Source: Diplocarpon mali (taxonomy: Eukaryota; Ascomycota; Leotiomycetes; Helotiales; Drepanopezizaceae). From it: a stretch of DNA of 64,000 nucleotides. The notes beneath the pieces are model-generated. The model searched no databases, was not told where the DNA came from, and saw only the letters and a program-made list of their open reading frames with translations. Of the stretch, positions 35,569 through 47,951 are shown piece by piece (positions within the stretch are counted from its first letter, which is position 1; each line of letters opens with the position of its first letter). The translations under genes and the position numbers were made by a program. Location: NCBI GenBank assembly GCA_024741835.1, contig JAENRP010000073.1, positions 58,759 through 122,758 of the forward strand. Direction: 5' to 3'.

Positions 35569-37699
35569 ATTGTCTGCGGATGATGTCGGCGAGGCGATAG
35601 TACGATTTGCGAAAAATAATTCGTGGTACTGAAAAATTTCTCGTAGTGTCAAAGACTGGGGAAACTTGGAAGTGAGAAAGCTCGAGGTCGGTAGGCTGTA
35701 AGTGGTATATTTTCTCGCTTAGTAAAACTAGCGTGTTTTTCGAGGACAATTCTTTGTATAGACGACGCGATTCACAGCTAGTATTGTCTCAGACTCGCGC
35801 AGAAACGTAAGAAGAAAGGAAAATTTTTGGCGAATATCGCAGATTTAGATATAATCTTAATAGCAGGTGTATTTCTAGCTTTAAATAAGGGACTAGGTGC
35901 TTTATTTACTTATTAAAAAAATTCTCTTTCAAGGTAGTTTGCTTGTCCCTCTATTCATTCCTTGATTTTTAAGAGATGGATGTTATAGATTAATAAGCTT
36001 CAAGCTTATCGGTCGCTCTGAATGGATATAAATAGAATACAGGGTAGATTAATCACTAGATATGTTGCAGGAATGCCCGTCACATGTTTGTCACATGATC
36101 TGTCACATGACACATCATACACATGATGTGTCATATGACTTGCCACATGACTTAGTGGCAGCCCTTGTTAAATAGCTCGTAGTTAGAGAGCTCTCATGAA
36201 TCAAGACACCTAACATCGTCGTTTGCACCTCATACTTCTTCGTGCCCTCTTCTAGTTTACTATCAAGTTCACTATCAGAGAACCTCATTGCAACAAGATA
36301 CTTAAAGGTTTCTATTTGAAAGTCTTGCATCAATGACTTTGAGATATGATTATCTTAGTAATTGAATTCTCATTGATTCCTTTCTTTGTCTTTTAAATCC
36401 TTTTTAATAAAGGAAAATTTGAAAAAGTTTTTATTATACGATAGAAGACATATATTCCATCATAAACTTTTCTTTATTTTCCGCTTTCAAAAGATCGAGG
36501 TGATAAACTGCTGCGCGATAAATAGTCTGCTAAGTAATAAGGTAATAAATACTAAGCTACAAGAATCTCAGAAGGCTTTTCAAAGACTCATATGAGTAAG
36601 TATATTATCGTCTTATAAAGCTTCCATAATCGGAATAGCGATATATCTAAAGTATTATATTGTCTTGAAATATTGGTCTCTCTATATCTAGCTACAAACT
36701 TGAGGTCAATGCAACTCCCCTCTCGATCCATTTAATCATAATTTGTTAAGCTATATAAACTTGACTTCTGTTTTGATGCTATTCTAAACCTATAATGTAA
36801 TGATCCATATGTTGCAAAGTATTTATTCGAAGTGATAAGGTATTATTCGAAAAATTACGTAATTTTTCCTTTCAAAATCAAACTGGGCATTCTAAATCGG
36901 AGAGTATGTTTGATCAATAACTTAAAGAGCTTGTACTCAGACTAATATAAAAGACCTGGCTGACTATAATTTAGGTCTGAAAGAAGTGATATAAGATGAA
37001 GACTCGATGAATGTTAATTAACTTCGATTTAAAAAGATGCTAATTTTGATCCTCCCTACTTCCTTTATATAACAGCTCAAAAATATCAGGGTCTCTATGT
37101 GTTGACTCTGTGGGAGTTTAGTAAGGTTACTAAAGTATTTATACTAATGATAAAATGTTACTACTAGTGCGGTCAGATGTAAGTAGGTAACTCTATCGGA
37201 TGAGTCATATCACAACTGCTTACAAGCTTTCCAAGGCTCTTGCTTAGAGCTCAGCAGTTAAGCCAGTGACATCTTCCTAAAAGCACATAGAATAGCTTTG
37301 TAATGATTCTGGCTGTCTCATATGCTGGTTAATGTTAAGCAATGTTATACTACAGCTTCACACCTTCTATTCGGGGTTTGTCTTAGAAATCAAACAGCTA
37401 TACCTATTAGTTTGTTAAGCATTGATCGAGATCTGAGTACATATATCCTTCATTATAACTGCTTATCTACTTTGATACTATTGCTGCTGTCCCTCTTGAG
37501 AATAATACTCGCACGCATCCGCTTTTGCAGATAGAGGCTAGGTATCGTTTTATGCTAAATTTCTTTGACTATTTCTTTATAAAAGCCACGCGGCTTTATC
37601 TTTCGATGGAAAATAAAATTAGGGAGACCTCTATCTGATAATATGGCTGCCAAAAGACTTGCTTAACTGAGCAAATCCAGAGAACTGCTAAATATTGAC
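35569..37699. other. AT-rich sequence with a motif-dense inverted repeat
   Basis: No gene is recognisable. The notable piece is 36,079-36,150, listed separately. The remainder is AT-rich with stops in every frame. Confidence 0.5.
36079..36150. repeat. Cluster of GTCACATG motifs with an inverted repeat
   Basis: GTCACATG occurs at 36,079, 36,090 and 36,102, with CCACATGAC near 36,143. A perfect 11-bp inverted repeat, TGACACATCAT (36,108-36,118) and ATGATGTGTCA (36,123-36,133), is separated by only 4 bases, so the site could form a hairpin. CACATG is an E-box core. Confidence 0.7.
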
Positions 37700-39334
37700 T
37701 CAACTGTCGACGAAAATAACGTAGTCATATATGCCAAGATCTTGTAACGCTACCAGCACTGCAGCCCGAGAACCGCCAGCGGCCCTGGGTCTGTCCGGAG
37801 CCAGACGTGAAGATCGTCGAGACGCTGCATCGCTTCCAAAGGCCAACCAGCGAATCTTAGAGTTGGAACAGGAACTGGGTGAGCGCGCTGCACGAGGGAA
37901 GGCTTCGCAGAAGACTCTCGTGTCCACAGATACCTTCAAGTCGCAAAGCTCGGAGATAGAGGATACAGCAACAAACCATCGACAATTTGTGCTCCAATGA
38001 GAAAAAGATCAGTGATAATAAAATCTTCCATCTTGAGTCCGACGTTCGTAATCTTGGGAAAGATCTGAAGCAGATGAGAGGCTCTGGGACACTTGCAGAG
38101 AAGCTCGGTGCCGGAGATGGAGAGAGATCTTGAATAGCACGAGGTTGTTGTACGAGGGCTGGAGAAGATAATGGAGAAGATGAAGGTCTGGGCTTACACC
38201 CCACTTCCTAGGTCATTCCCAGTCTCCATTGCCGAGGAACCTCCTCGTTTAGAGGAGCCCAAAGATTCTCGAACCAAGCGGGATCGTCAAGATCACTCAG
38301 AGGCCGCTTCCCGGAACAGCTGATTCTCTGGCATGTTCAGACGAGCCGAGACGACTGCTATGGGTAAGCTCTCGGAGAAGAACCAGAGACTGCACGCCAA
38401 GGTGATGGATCTCACATGGAGAAACTGAAAGCGATACGATTGATATCGCAGTACTTGTGGAGGTCGCAATTGAGGAATAAGTGCCTATCCGAGCTGATTT
38501 CGCTGATGTGGCAGCGGATGTAGCGGCTGCTGTAGCAGCCGTCCAAGATTCAACAAACGACAGAGTCAACACCCGCTTCGACTCATACAACTTCACCCCC
38601 GCCGATCTACCAGAAGAGGACGATGAAGAGTTCATGAAGTGCATCACCGCACAAGAACATCAAGATCGAGGACAGGATCGAAAGCGAGCTGGCCGAGAAG
38701 ACCAGGCGATACGACCGAGTCGGAGGAGCCGAGGACGGTAGGGAGGAGAGTCATGTTGCGGAGGGCGAGAGTGTCCCGGAGACCGAGAAGATCAAGAATT
38801 CCAAGACTTCCCACCCGTAGAAGCAAAAATGTAAACTGAGCATTACGCGACGCGCGGCCAAGAAGACTGAAAAGAGCGAGGAGGCTGATGTGCCTTGAGA
38901 ACGAGACAGCGCGACAAGCACCGATACAACTCATAACCGTTACCCATCTGCGCAGAATATGCTGTCTAATCTTGGCTAGAGTTCTGGCAGCATTCTTATT
39001 GCTGGCTTGCTCGGACCCCGTCGACTTGACGTTACTCGAGCCTCGTAATTCACTCGCCCCCTCACCCTTCGAGAAAGGCGTCCAGAATCTCGAGCCCGTC
39101 ATCATCAAGAGTCCCACCTCCTTGGCTCTCGGCAATACAACTGTAGAGCTGATTGATATGATCTCTTGCTTCCCCTCGGACGAACCAACGCAGATCATCG
39201 CGGAGACTACGGGATCATTGGATGGGGGAATGGTTGTCCCTTTCTCTTCCAATGTCCAAGTCGCCAGGGCTTGTGTTTGGCTCTTCAACGGATTGAAGCT
39301 GGTATGCATTCTCGTTGGCATCCTACGGAACTGA
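37700..39334 (+). pseudogene. Broken coiled-coil gene with hydrophobic tail
   Basis: Patches of plus-strand coding character are separated by stops and frame changes. From 37,731 a frame reads helical residues (ANQRILELEQELGERAARG). Just past a stop at 37,998 another patch reads ESDVRNLGKDLKQMRGSG, and 38,481-38,660 gives an acidic patch (PADLPEEDDEEF). Finally 38,888-39,334 stays open for 148 codons with a hydrophobic stretch (ILARVLAAFLLLAC) and a second one near its C-terminal end (ACVWLFNGLKLVCILVGIL). GC content here is higher than in the flanks. The order of coil, acidic linker and terminal hydrophobic segments resembles the two intact coiled-coil genes in this window, on the opposite strand. 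I found no splice pattern that restores one frame, so I call it a pseudogene; an unsolved multi-exon gene is the alternative. Confidence 0.5.
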
Positions 39335-42001
39335 GTGGCGGTACGTGGAGATCTCTCCTACGCTGGTTGGTGTATCAGAGATGTGTTCGAGAGAGCAAAT
39401 GCGAGACGAGTGGATGAGGAGTGTATATTTTACGGGCGAGAGACGATGAAGGCGAGGACAGCAAAACTGTTGTTGATATAGCGAGGCGGCAGACTTTATA
39501 TTTCTTTTCCTTTTCTTGTTTCTTTTATGTTTCCTCGGAATTCTTCTTGCGCCGATGACTTTACTGGCCATTGCATAGGCCACACTGTGCATATCGACTA
39601 GCAAGCAGTCCGTTGGGGCGACGACGATGGATTAGACTCTGGGTTCTGAGCCAGTACTTTTTTGCATCTCGGCGGAGATTCGCTTCTCTGGTCTGACTCA
39701 GGCTGTCCATCGAAGACGCCTGATAGACTGCTGTGTGCGGACCTGCTCTGAGTTTGCAGAAGAGAGATGGCATTTCTCCGTACTGGCTATGAATTTGGAT
39801 GGAAATGTGTTTGATGGACTGGATTAGCCGGTAGATACCCTGGTTGTTTTGCGAGAATGAATTGCCCGTAAAAGCAGACCACTGAAGTGTTCTTCTCGTG
39901 ATGCTGTGATGGTTCACCACGACCTGCCTTATACTTCCGTCTCCAATAGTTGTAAGGCTGCTTGAATGTCAACGATATATATGGATATATACACATTTGA
40001 TTCCATGAGTAGATTGAAAGGTGTGTCAGATCATCACTCTGTTTTGCAATTGCAATTAGTTTTTCTCTAAAGCAGAGACTAGATTTTCACCGATTTTCAC
40101 CTTCTCTACTCCAAAGTGGCTTTCCACACTCCTTATTTGAGGGCAGGGTTCCGCCTCGCTGACATGCATTGAATAGATATATTTGCTTCTATCCCGAAGC
40201 TGGTAAGCCGTCGATTTTGGGTGTATTCGTGCCAGTTACTTTACTGATGAATTTCCTTCGAGAACGAGCTCAAGTGGACCGTAAGTCCCAAGATAATGTG
40301 ACTAGTGTGTGTTATTGACTTACTTTTGAACAAGTTCTTGACTGAATAAGACGAACTTAGGAGCATCAACGAGTGATAATTACTTAAAGAAACAAGGACG
40401 CTTTCCTTAATTGAAATGCCAGTGGCTGGAAGGGATTTGGGGTGAAGTGACAGCGGCTTAGGTAATTCGTGATCTAAAATACTCACGTGAGGCGAAGTGT
40501 ATAGACTGGGCTCCCAGGTATCTATACTTGCATCTTCCTGTACTTCCTCTCATATCTCGGCCTTCAACCCGCCCAAGTCCCGAGCCAGCAGCCGTGCGAT
40601 ATCGACGACATCGATCATCGATCAATCGTAATGCCTACTTGTCCAAGCACCCGCACAGGGCTCGAATGGCCTGCCAGAGCCACTCCTAGGTCCTGTGGTG
40701 AGAAATGAGGTCTTGAGCGTTTCTCTCCATTGCCTCCAACGACAGGCCTGCTCTCCTGCTCTATCGCGCCTATTATTTACGATCGATGCCGTGCCGATAC
40801 TCAGCAGGTTGATAGCACGAGCTTGATCCGAACACTGGTCGCTGTTCGGGTCCAGAACAGATCGCTACCCAGTCGCGGCCTACTATCGAGCCCCCATCTC
40901 CTGTCTGAAGGGAAACCGGGGACGTCGATGTTCTCTACACTAGCCCTGCTGTTCTCTAGAAGGGCGCTGCGGATTTGAAGGGAAGAATTGAGGCTGGTGG
41001 ACGATTTATCTCATCCGCGGCGCTTGGAGACCATAGGCACACCCAGAGGCTGGATGGCGTTCCGCGAGCTTAGGAGGGATGGCAATACAAGTGTGTCGTT
41101 GATCCGTGCTGGGTGTCAGGATACTTATCTCTTTGTCTCGTTGCAGTCGCTGCAGAGCCATGCCAGGGTCCCACCGCAGCACATATGCAAATGTTGGATA
41201 TGCCACACCACTGCTAAAGACGCAGACACGCCGAAGATGACTGATGGAGAGCAGCACGTTGCCTTCTAACTGATGGCACCGGTCGCTGCAGAAACGGCAA
41301 GGCTCGCGTTATCGAAGGGCCCTGATATCCTTCATATTGGCGAGAAGCCGCGACGGTGAGGATAGAGGTGTGGGCTCTCCAGTTCTCAGGAACGGCGAGC
41401 GACTTTTCCTACAATCCCCAGATCAGCGGCCTCAGAGAAGTATCTTGGAGAATCATCGGAGCAGCATGCGACCCTGCTTCTCTTAAGGTGCCGAAGTTGA
41501 CTCTCCTATTCTCACGACGGGCCGGTGTCGAGCGAGGGACTAGCCATCAATCACCACTACGCTCGTTGTTCCATGGCCGGCCCTGTCTTGGCTTCACCCC
41601 GCAGGCTTCATGGATTCCCCAGGGCCGCGTCTCTCCACAATCTGGGCTTGTGGGCCGTGATGCTGTGCGGGGTAACAGCAGCCCACCAATAGCACGCGCA
41701 TTTTCTTTCTCCGGGGCCTGGAAGGATACTCCAGGGTCTTGCGCTCATGCGGAGATTCGATGTTGTGTTTCACCAGGCGTGAGAGGTCGAGGGGCTATAT
41801 AACCAACGCCATCTTCCGCTTCTCTTCCGGAACGATTCTCGCCTCTACATTTTTTTGTCCTCAACCACTTCCTCTTGGTTGTCACATCTTGGATCATCTC
41901 GTCCCTCTCCAAGTGCTGCATTGCCGCCACAGCGATATCTGCACCTCCCGCCCCCATACTCTCCCAGCCACGCCATAAATCCTCCTCCACACATCACAAA
42001 T
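39335..42001. other. Intergenic, mixed composition, no gene seen
   Basis: From about 40.5 to 41.8 kb the sequence is GC-richer than its surroundings, with several overlapping frames on both strands (for example 41,356-41,802) but no motif, intron or family signal. The last 200 bp form the promoter of the next gene. Confidence 0.5.
41796..41802 (+). promoter_or_regulatory. TATA box upstream of the small mitochondrial-protein gene
   Basis: TATATAA stands about 200 bp before the ATG at 42,002 and is followed by a long pyrimidine-rich leader, the usual layout of a strongly expressed fungal gene. Confidence 0.5.
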
Positions 42002-42362
42002 ATGTCCCCCGTCCCCCGGCTTCCTATCCTCTCCTCTCTCTCCCGAACCAGAATCCCACTCCAACCCTCCCGATTCCAAGCACCAGCCCGACTCGTCTCC
42101 TCCGCTGTCCCCAAGGCCACGGGCGGACAAGCTGCATGGAGCGCGCACTGGAAGAAATCCGGCAACGTGGCGATGATGTACACCCCCCTGCTCTGCTCCA
42201 AACCACTCATCCCTCTCTACAGCCCTCCAGCCCAATGGTAAGGCGCTGCACATACAATGAGTGTACTGATAAGGTAATAGGTATTTCCCCGTTGTGGGTG
42301 TTGTAATGTTCTGGCCGTACGTCGTTCCGCCTGTGATGGATTATTTCGAAGGGGGGCTCTGA
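42002..42362 (+). CDS. Small predicted mitochondrial single-pass membrane protein (105 aa)
   Basis: Exons are 42,002-42,237 and 42,281-42,362, joined by a 43-nt intron (GTAAGG...AATAG). The intron restores a tryptophan codon and opens a hydrophobic stretch. The N-terminal 35 residues carry five arginines, many serines and no acidic residue (RLPILSSLSRTRIPLQPSRF), typical of a mitochondrial targeting sequence. A short soluble part (TGGQAAWSAHWKKSG) follows, and the C-terminus has one membrane segment (YFPVVGVVMFWPYVVPPVM) before an acidic end. The length and plan resemble small accessory subunits of respiratory-chain or ATP-synthase complexes, but I cannot name the subunit. A TATA box and a C-rich leader precede it. 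This housekeeping-like gene sits alone in an otherwise poor region. Confidence 0.68.
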
Positions 42363-45300
42363 ACGGGGGCGCTGAATGCGTGAGGAGGGGGGCGCTGGCT
42401 AGCTATTTGGAGAGTGGAGGGTGGAGGAAGGGATATATAATTGGCGAATCAAGAATCCTCCTGGGTATGAGCTTGTGCATGCATGGTGGGTTTCCTTCAT
42501 TCGCTTTGTTGTACTGTGTGAGAAAAGCTTTCAGCTTTTACGTGTACGGCTCAGTAGTGCTAGGTAGCTGGATATTTCAATACTTGAGCTTCGGGCCGGT
42601 CACAGTTATGAATTCCGAATTGTGAAATTCAATCTACCGTGCTGTATATTTCTCTGGCTCTCCTTGATGTATCACAATTGCAGAGAATCCACATACTTCG
42701 ACTCTTCATTTATGCAGTCTCCCAACAGCTTCAAAAGTAGTTTGAAGATTCTATAATGACCAGAAACTCCCGCTTACAAGGGATGGTGATATTTATCCCT
42801 TCAACCCGCCAACTTCCGAGAGCCTAAAGGCAGCTTAGTCTAGTTTATTTAAGTGACTAAGATAATAGGCTTACTTAAATTTAGTCTTTCTTTCCTATAG
42901 AACTATTTTCTTAATATTGCTGCTATATTGTAATGGATACATAGCAGATAAGTGGACAAATGCCAATCTATTACTCTTTCGTGTAAGTCTTGAAGTAAGT
43001 ATTATTTACCTCGATTATACATTCGCAGGGAGGATAGCAAGATACATAGGTACCACAAGCTTGGGAAATTTTAAGGTAAAAGAGGGCTGTGAGCTCATGG
43101 GATTAGAGAGAGTTTAGAGAGAGAAATCCGGGCCCTGTAAAGAGGGTGGACTCTGATTCGGGATGAATATTGGGGATGGTTTGTCTTTGATGATTCATGC
43201 GATGGATATACCTGACGGGATTTTTTACAGATATTCTATAGACGGGTATTGGGTCTTTAGGCTTTGGCTAAGAGAGTTAATCGTTACTCTACTGACGATA
43301 TCAGAACCTCTATATCTAAGAAAGCGTTTCATTTTCCTCCTTAGGGCTTTGATTGGCTCGTGATGATATCTGTTGTATTTACTTTAAGGGAAAGATGGAG
43401 AGATTTGGAGGAGGATGGAAATGGTGATGAGGCTGTGCATACGCAGTATAACCAGAGTTAGGGACCATAGTTGCAACTATGAGTCGCTTAGGTGCATTTC
43501 GTGAAGAGATAAGTCTTTAAAAACTGATACTAGTCTCTGTTGAGACTAGCGGCCAGGTTGTATTTTTACTATATTCAAGTTCTGAACAGTAATTTACCTT
43601 TGGCAACAGACTCTGAGAATTCTTCTCAATTGGTCTTGACATATCTGTTCTTAGAAGGGATCAAAGTTTCCTATCTCCTCTGAGCAGCTAGCTGTGCTAG
43701 TCCGCGACTTAGCAAGTCCCTTAGCAAACATAACTTTGATGTGAGGCACTTTAAATGATAAAGTCCGCTCAAGCCCTGTCTCGGCGTTATCATAAAGGCC
43801 GATAGGTTTGTATATCGAGGATCCAAGCAAATTCTGTACCAAAGGTGAATTTTCTAGGATAAAATAAAGTTCTTTTATCGAAGAGAGTCACCTTTACGGG
43901 ACGTTACCTCGTATTTGATAAAGATTGATGGATGATAGAGTCAATCTCTCTTACCGAACAAGGGAGATTCGAGAAATCGTCAAGCAGTCACGTCCAGAAT
44001 CTACGATATCGCCAACGTACCATCACTTTGGTATACTAGTTTGAGTTCATGCTGTAAAACCCGCATTCATCCTCAAATCAGTGAGTGGATGAAATATTGT
44101 GTCTGCTGCGCGTCACAGGAAAGCACATTAGTATTTTAGTAAAGCGGTCCAAACATCCGACTCCACAGGCCAAACATTAAATTTAAAATATTGAAGTGCG
44201 AGCTGACCTTGATTATAGTAGAATAAATTAGAGAGGGAGCTAATTTAATTCGAGAATACTTCTCGGGTCTCTGTTGACATTCTCTAGCGGCGTAACATTG
44301 TTCTCGGCTAATACCTTGGCATCTATGTCAAAAACTGTACTCACCAATCCAGAAATTTCCAAGCTTAAAGCCAAAGCCTAATGTAACATACAGTCTTCAT
44401 TGCTACCGCCCGTCGCCTTTCTCGCGGGCTAGAAGGTTCAAGCTCCAAAGGAGAAGTAAAGAGAATATACCTAGTTCAGAAATACCAACTACTCCACATA
44501 CATTCTTTCTCACCTCTTGTGCAATTTACACCGAAATTTCCAACCCCTCTTCCCCATCTATCCTTCCGAGCATCTCGTCTCGTCCCTCCCCCCCCCTCTC
44601 TCTCTCCCACGTCAAGAAATTCCATCTAGCGAGCTCCTCCCTATCAAACATAAACATAACCATATACACACCCGAGAATCCCTCAAATGAAGCGCGCCAT
44701 ACAACCCCTTTCTTCCTTTCCTTCTCCCTCTTCCCCCTTCCCATTGGCGCCGTCACCTCAACAAGAGCCAAGAGCTCTTTTCCTCTTATGCGGCAGGTCT
44801 CTCTAGCAGAGAAGACAAATAGACACAGAACGGATATACACCACTTTCATTACGGGCAGAAATGCTAAGAGAAAGAAGATTGCGGCTATCCGTTCCATCA
44901 TATTCTTTCCACGCCGAAGACGAGGATTAGCCTCCTGTTCCGCGGTATATCTAATGAAATGCTGTCTCTTGCGCTTCTTACGGAGATCTAAGCAAGCAGC
45001 CCTCGGCGCAACACCACGTCCTTCGATATTCCAACCGGCGGGAATAGGCGCAGTATATCTTCCTGCCTCGAAGAGTCCTAGACACTGTCATATGTCGGCA
45101 GCGAATAGCCTAACTATTCGCGTAAGATCCCAGCTCAACTCGTCCTCATACCCTTAGGGAGACCATAGACCGGCAAGCCAATCGACTTTCACTCGCTGGG
45201 CGCAAATAACAATCAAACCGAATCAAATCAAATACCGTCTTCTGCTTCATCTTCACTTTCATTTCCATTTCCATTACCCTCCCTCTCCCTCCCTACTCCC

Positions 45301-46333
45301 ATCTCCATCTTCCTTCCCAGTCACAGCCACAATCCGCACATCTGAAGTTTCTTTCCAGCTCTTCTTTCTCTCTTGAGCCGCCCGTCTCCACTCCTCGATT
45401 GCTCTCCCCTCCAATCTCAATATCCCAAGATCCGCAGCAATGTCAATCTCTACCTCCCTTGACCAATTATCCTTCACTATAGCGATTCGCCGCGGACTTT
45501 ATCTTTCTACTGATGAACAAAGTTTCAAGTAAACAAGTCGCTGGTTTGACCGTTCGTCTGACAGCCGCAGAGCTTAGTCGAGCCGGTTTTCTACTTTGGA
45601 TCTTACCCTTGATCTTGAGTTGCGTGCTTCTTCTCACGATATCGCAATTTTTCACGTTCAAAAGGCGTGAATGGAGTTTATTGAAGCTCAGGCAGGCGTT
45701 GGGCGTGGAGTTGTCTTTTTAATATGTAAGGAGCCCTGCTATTCTCGGTGGTGATGTTGATTATCGGGATGAAGTGATTCTTTGTCACGAGGAAGTGGGG
45801 ATTAACCTCGAGGCTTTTGAGATAGGCTTGATTGGCTATTAGTTAAGGGCTTCTGGTTACGGCTCCCAGTCTGTAGGGATGGATTTGATACTGCTGTTTT
45901 CGATATGCTGCTTTGCGGAGACTCAGAGAGACTATAAATAGAATGGAGAAGATATCCTTTTTGTTTTTAAGCAAATGAATGGCTCCAGAAAATGGGACTC
46001 GGTGAATTTGAGAACGAGCTGGTACACGGTCACGAATGTAGGAAAATGACGTTGACCAGGCAGACAATTAATGGCAGCCAACACAGCTAGGGAGAAAGAA
46101 AATCAAAGCACCGATATGAAAATATAGATATCAAGACGCGAAACGGTGTCATAACTCATCGAATCGAGAGGCGATACCATAATCCTCCAGCCTAAGTACC
46201 TACGACTATAGTTACTGTCCAGACTCCATTCAGTGTCCAGTATCATGATATCCCCAGAAACCCAATCACCCTTGCAAAGACCGCTCGACTCTCAAGCAGG
46301 GACATAAGATCAAAGGTGAAGAAGAGAAAACAA
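42363..46333. other. 4-kb AT-rich stretch without a recognisable gene
   Basis: Stops are frequent in all frames. A minus-strand frame at 43,651-43,842 looks protein-like but is short. Pyrimidine-rich tracts occur at about 44,560-44,620 and 45,240-45,330. No support for a gene was found. Confidence 0.5.
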
Positions 46334-47951
46334 TTACCAGGCGTCACCTCCGCCGACAGGGGCATTCTTCTGAGCAGCCTCGGCGTTGGCGTCGTCGGCC
46401 CAGTCGTTATCCGCACCTGCAGCAGTGGCATCACCAGCAGCAGTTTCAACACTACCCCAGCCAGTATTTCCAATAGAAACCAAAGCAGCAATCTCGGCGC
46501 TATTGCCGCCATAGTCACCTCCGCCAGCATTGAAACCGCCTCCGAAGCCAGCAGCGCCATCCCGAGGAGGACGAGGAGCGCTGGCCTTCGTGCGTAAATT
46601 AGCATGTTACGTAGCGGAAAAAGAAGATATATAGAGAAATAGAGGACCTACCCACTCATCAACAATAGCCTGAATGAGATCTCGAGCTCTAGAAATGGCA
46701 CGTCCGGTACCGATGAGGGTGATTTTGACAGTATCGCGGGCACGTAGACGAGGTGCATCCTCATCCTTCTTGGGCATGCGGATGTCCTTGACGCCAGACC
46801 GTGACTTCAACTCTTGGATCTTAGAACCCTTGGGGCCAATGATCGTGCCTGAGCTGCCAGAATAGATGTCCATCTCAGCCTCTTGCTCTGTGTTGTCATT
46901 TTCATCAAATGAACCGTTCTCGGCTGCTTCGACAAAGATCTTGGGCTCATCAAGCTCTGGGACAATATCTCCGAACTCGTTATAGGCTTTAGGAGTCAGA
47001 TCAGCGTATGACCTTCAAATTGCGTTGATGAAAGTAAACATAAGTGAAAGGAGAAAGTTGCTTACCATACATGCGCTCCCGGAGATACGCAACCACGTAC
47101 TTCCATCTGGGGGCCCAGTAGAACTTGCCAAGCTTCGAGATAATCTTGGTTGCATGGTCGAGCTTGGCCTCGCCGACCATAGCAGCGTGAGCAGACCAGA
47201 TTGCAGCATTGATCTCGACACCCTGGATGCTCAAGTCGGTGAGCTTGGCGAAGGCTTGAGCGGTGATTACTCCACTATCCGTCACGTACGAGTGGACTCC
47301 GACGTCATACGAGATACCATTATATACAGTGCGATGATAGATCTCAGTATCCTTGCTGTGATCAAGACCAGCTGGAACGGAGCGGGCCATGTCCTTCTTC
47401 AAGACGTTGTGGATGAAGTTGAGGCAGTTGACCCGAGCCAAAGCCATCTGTAATATTTTAGCCTTGGTATTTCAAGAGAAAAAGAAGCTCAAGGCAAGGT
47501 AGGGTAGAAGTGAAGAGATAATAGACAACAGAGGAAGAGAGACTCTGAGGATCTTATGAGCGGGATTGTGTTTATATCTCACCTCCTTCTCCTCATCAGT
47601 ACCGTCGAAGTCCTTGCGAAGCTTGAAGAACATCTCATCGTCATCATGGTAGACTTCATCAAACTCCTTAGCATTGGAGGGGTTGCCTGTCTTGCCATCG
47701 AGCAGAGCATACAGGTTGCCGCCCGCGCCTGCAGTCATGCTGACCTTGATATGTGCCTTCTTTCCGGACTTACCCTTGCCAGCAGCAGCGTTCTCCTTGC
47801 TCGATGAGAATTTGTTCTGTACCATGTCTGCACGTTGGCCCTTGAGCATAAGGAGGATATCGAGGGCGTTGAGGGTGTTGAGTGTGTTGTGTTTGGGACG
47901 GTAGAATGCGACGCCTGGAGGTGGTTGAGGAATCTTATACGCGCGTGGCGG
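46334..47951 (-). CDS. KH-domain putative RNA-binding protein (5' end unresolved)
   Basis: Exons supported by junction phase, in transcription order, are 47951-47583, 47447-47066, 46986-46652 and 46585-46334, ending at TAA. Read from the acceptor at 47,952 this gives 445 residues; the first in-frame ATG is at 47,849 (411 residues). A type-I KH domain is visible with the GxxG loop (GTIIGPKGSKIQEL), the flanking RARDTVKITLIGTG strand and an ARDLIQAIVDEW helix. KH domains bind single-stranded RNA or DNA. The C-terminus is glycine-rich (GFGGGFNAGGGDYGG) and ends in GGGDAW. The N-terminal 250 residues, including YWAPRWKYVVAYLRERMYG, belong to no family I recognise. Coding-like sequence continues upstream of 47,849 (IPQPPPGVAFYRPKHN), so the true start lies further back, possibly in an exon at about 48,042-48,242, but no clean junction was found. 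Confidence 0.7.
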
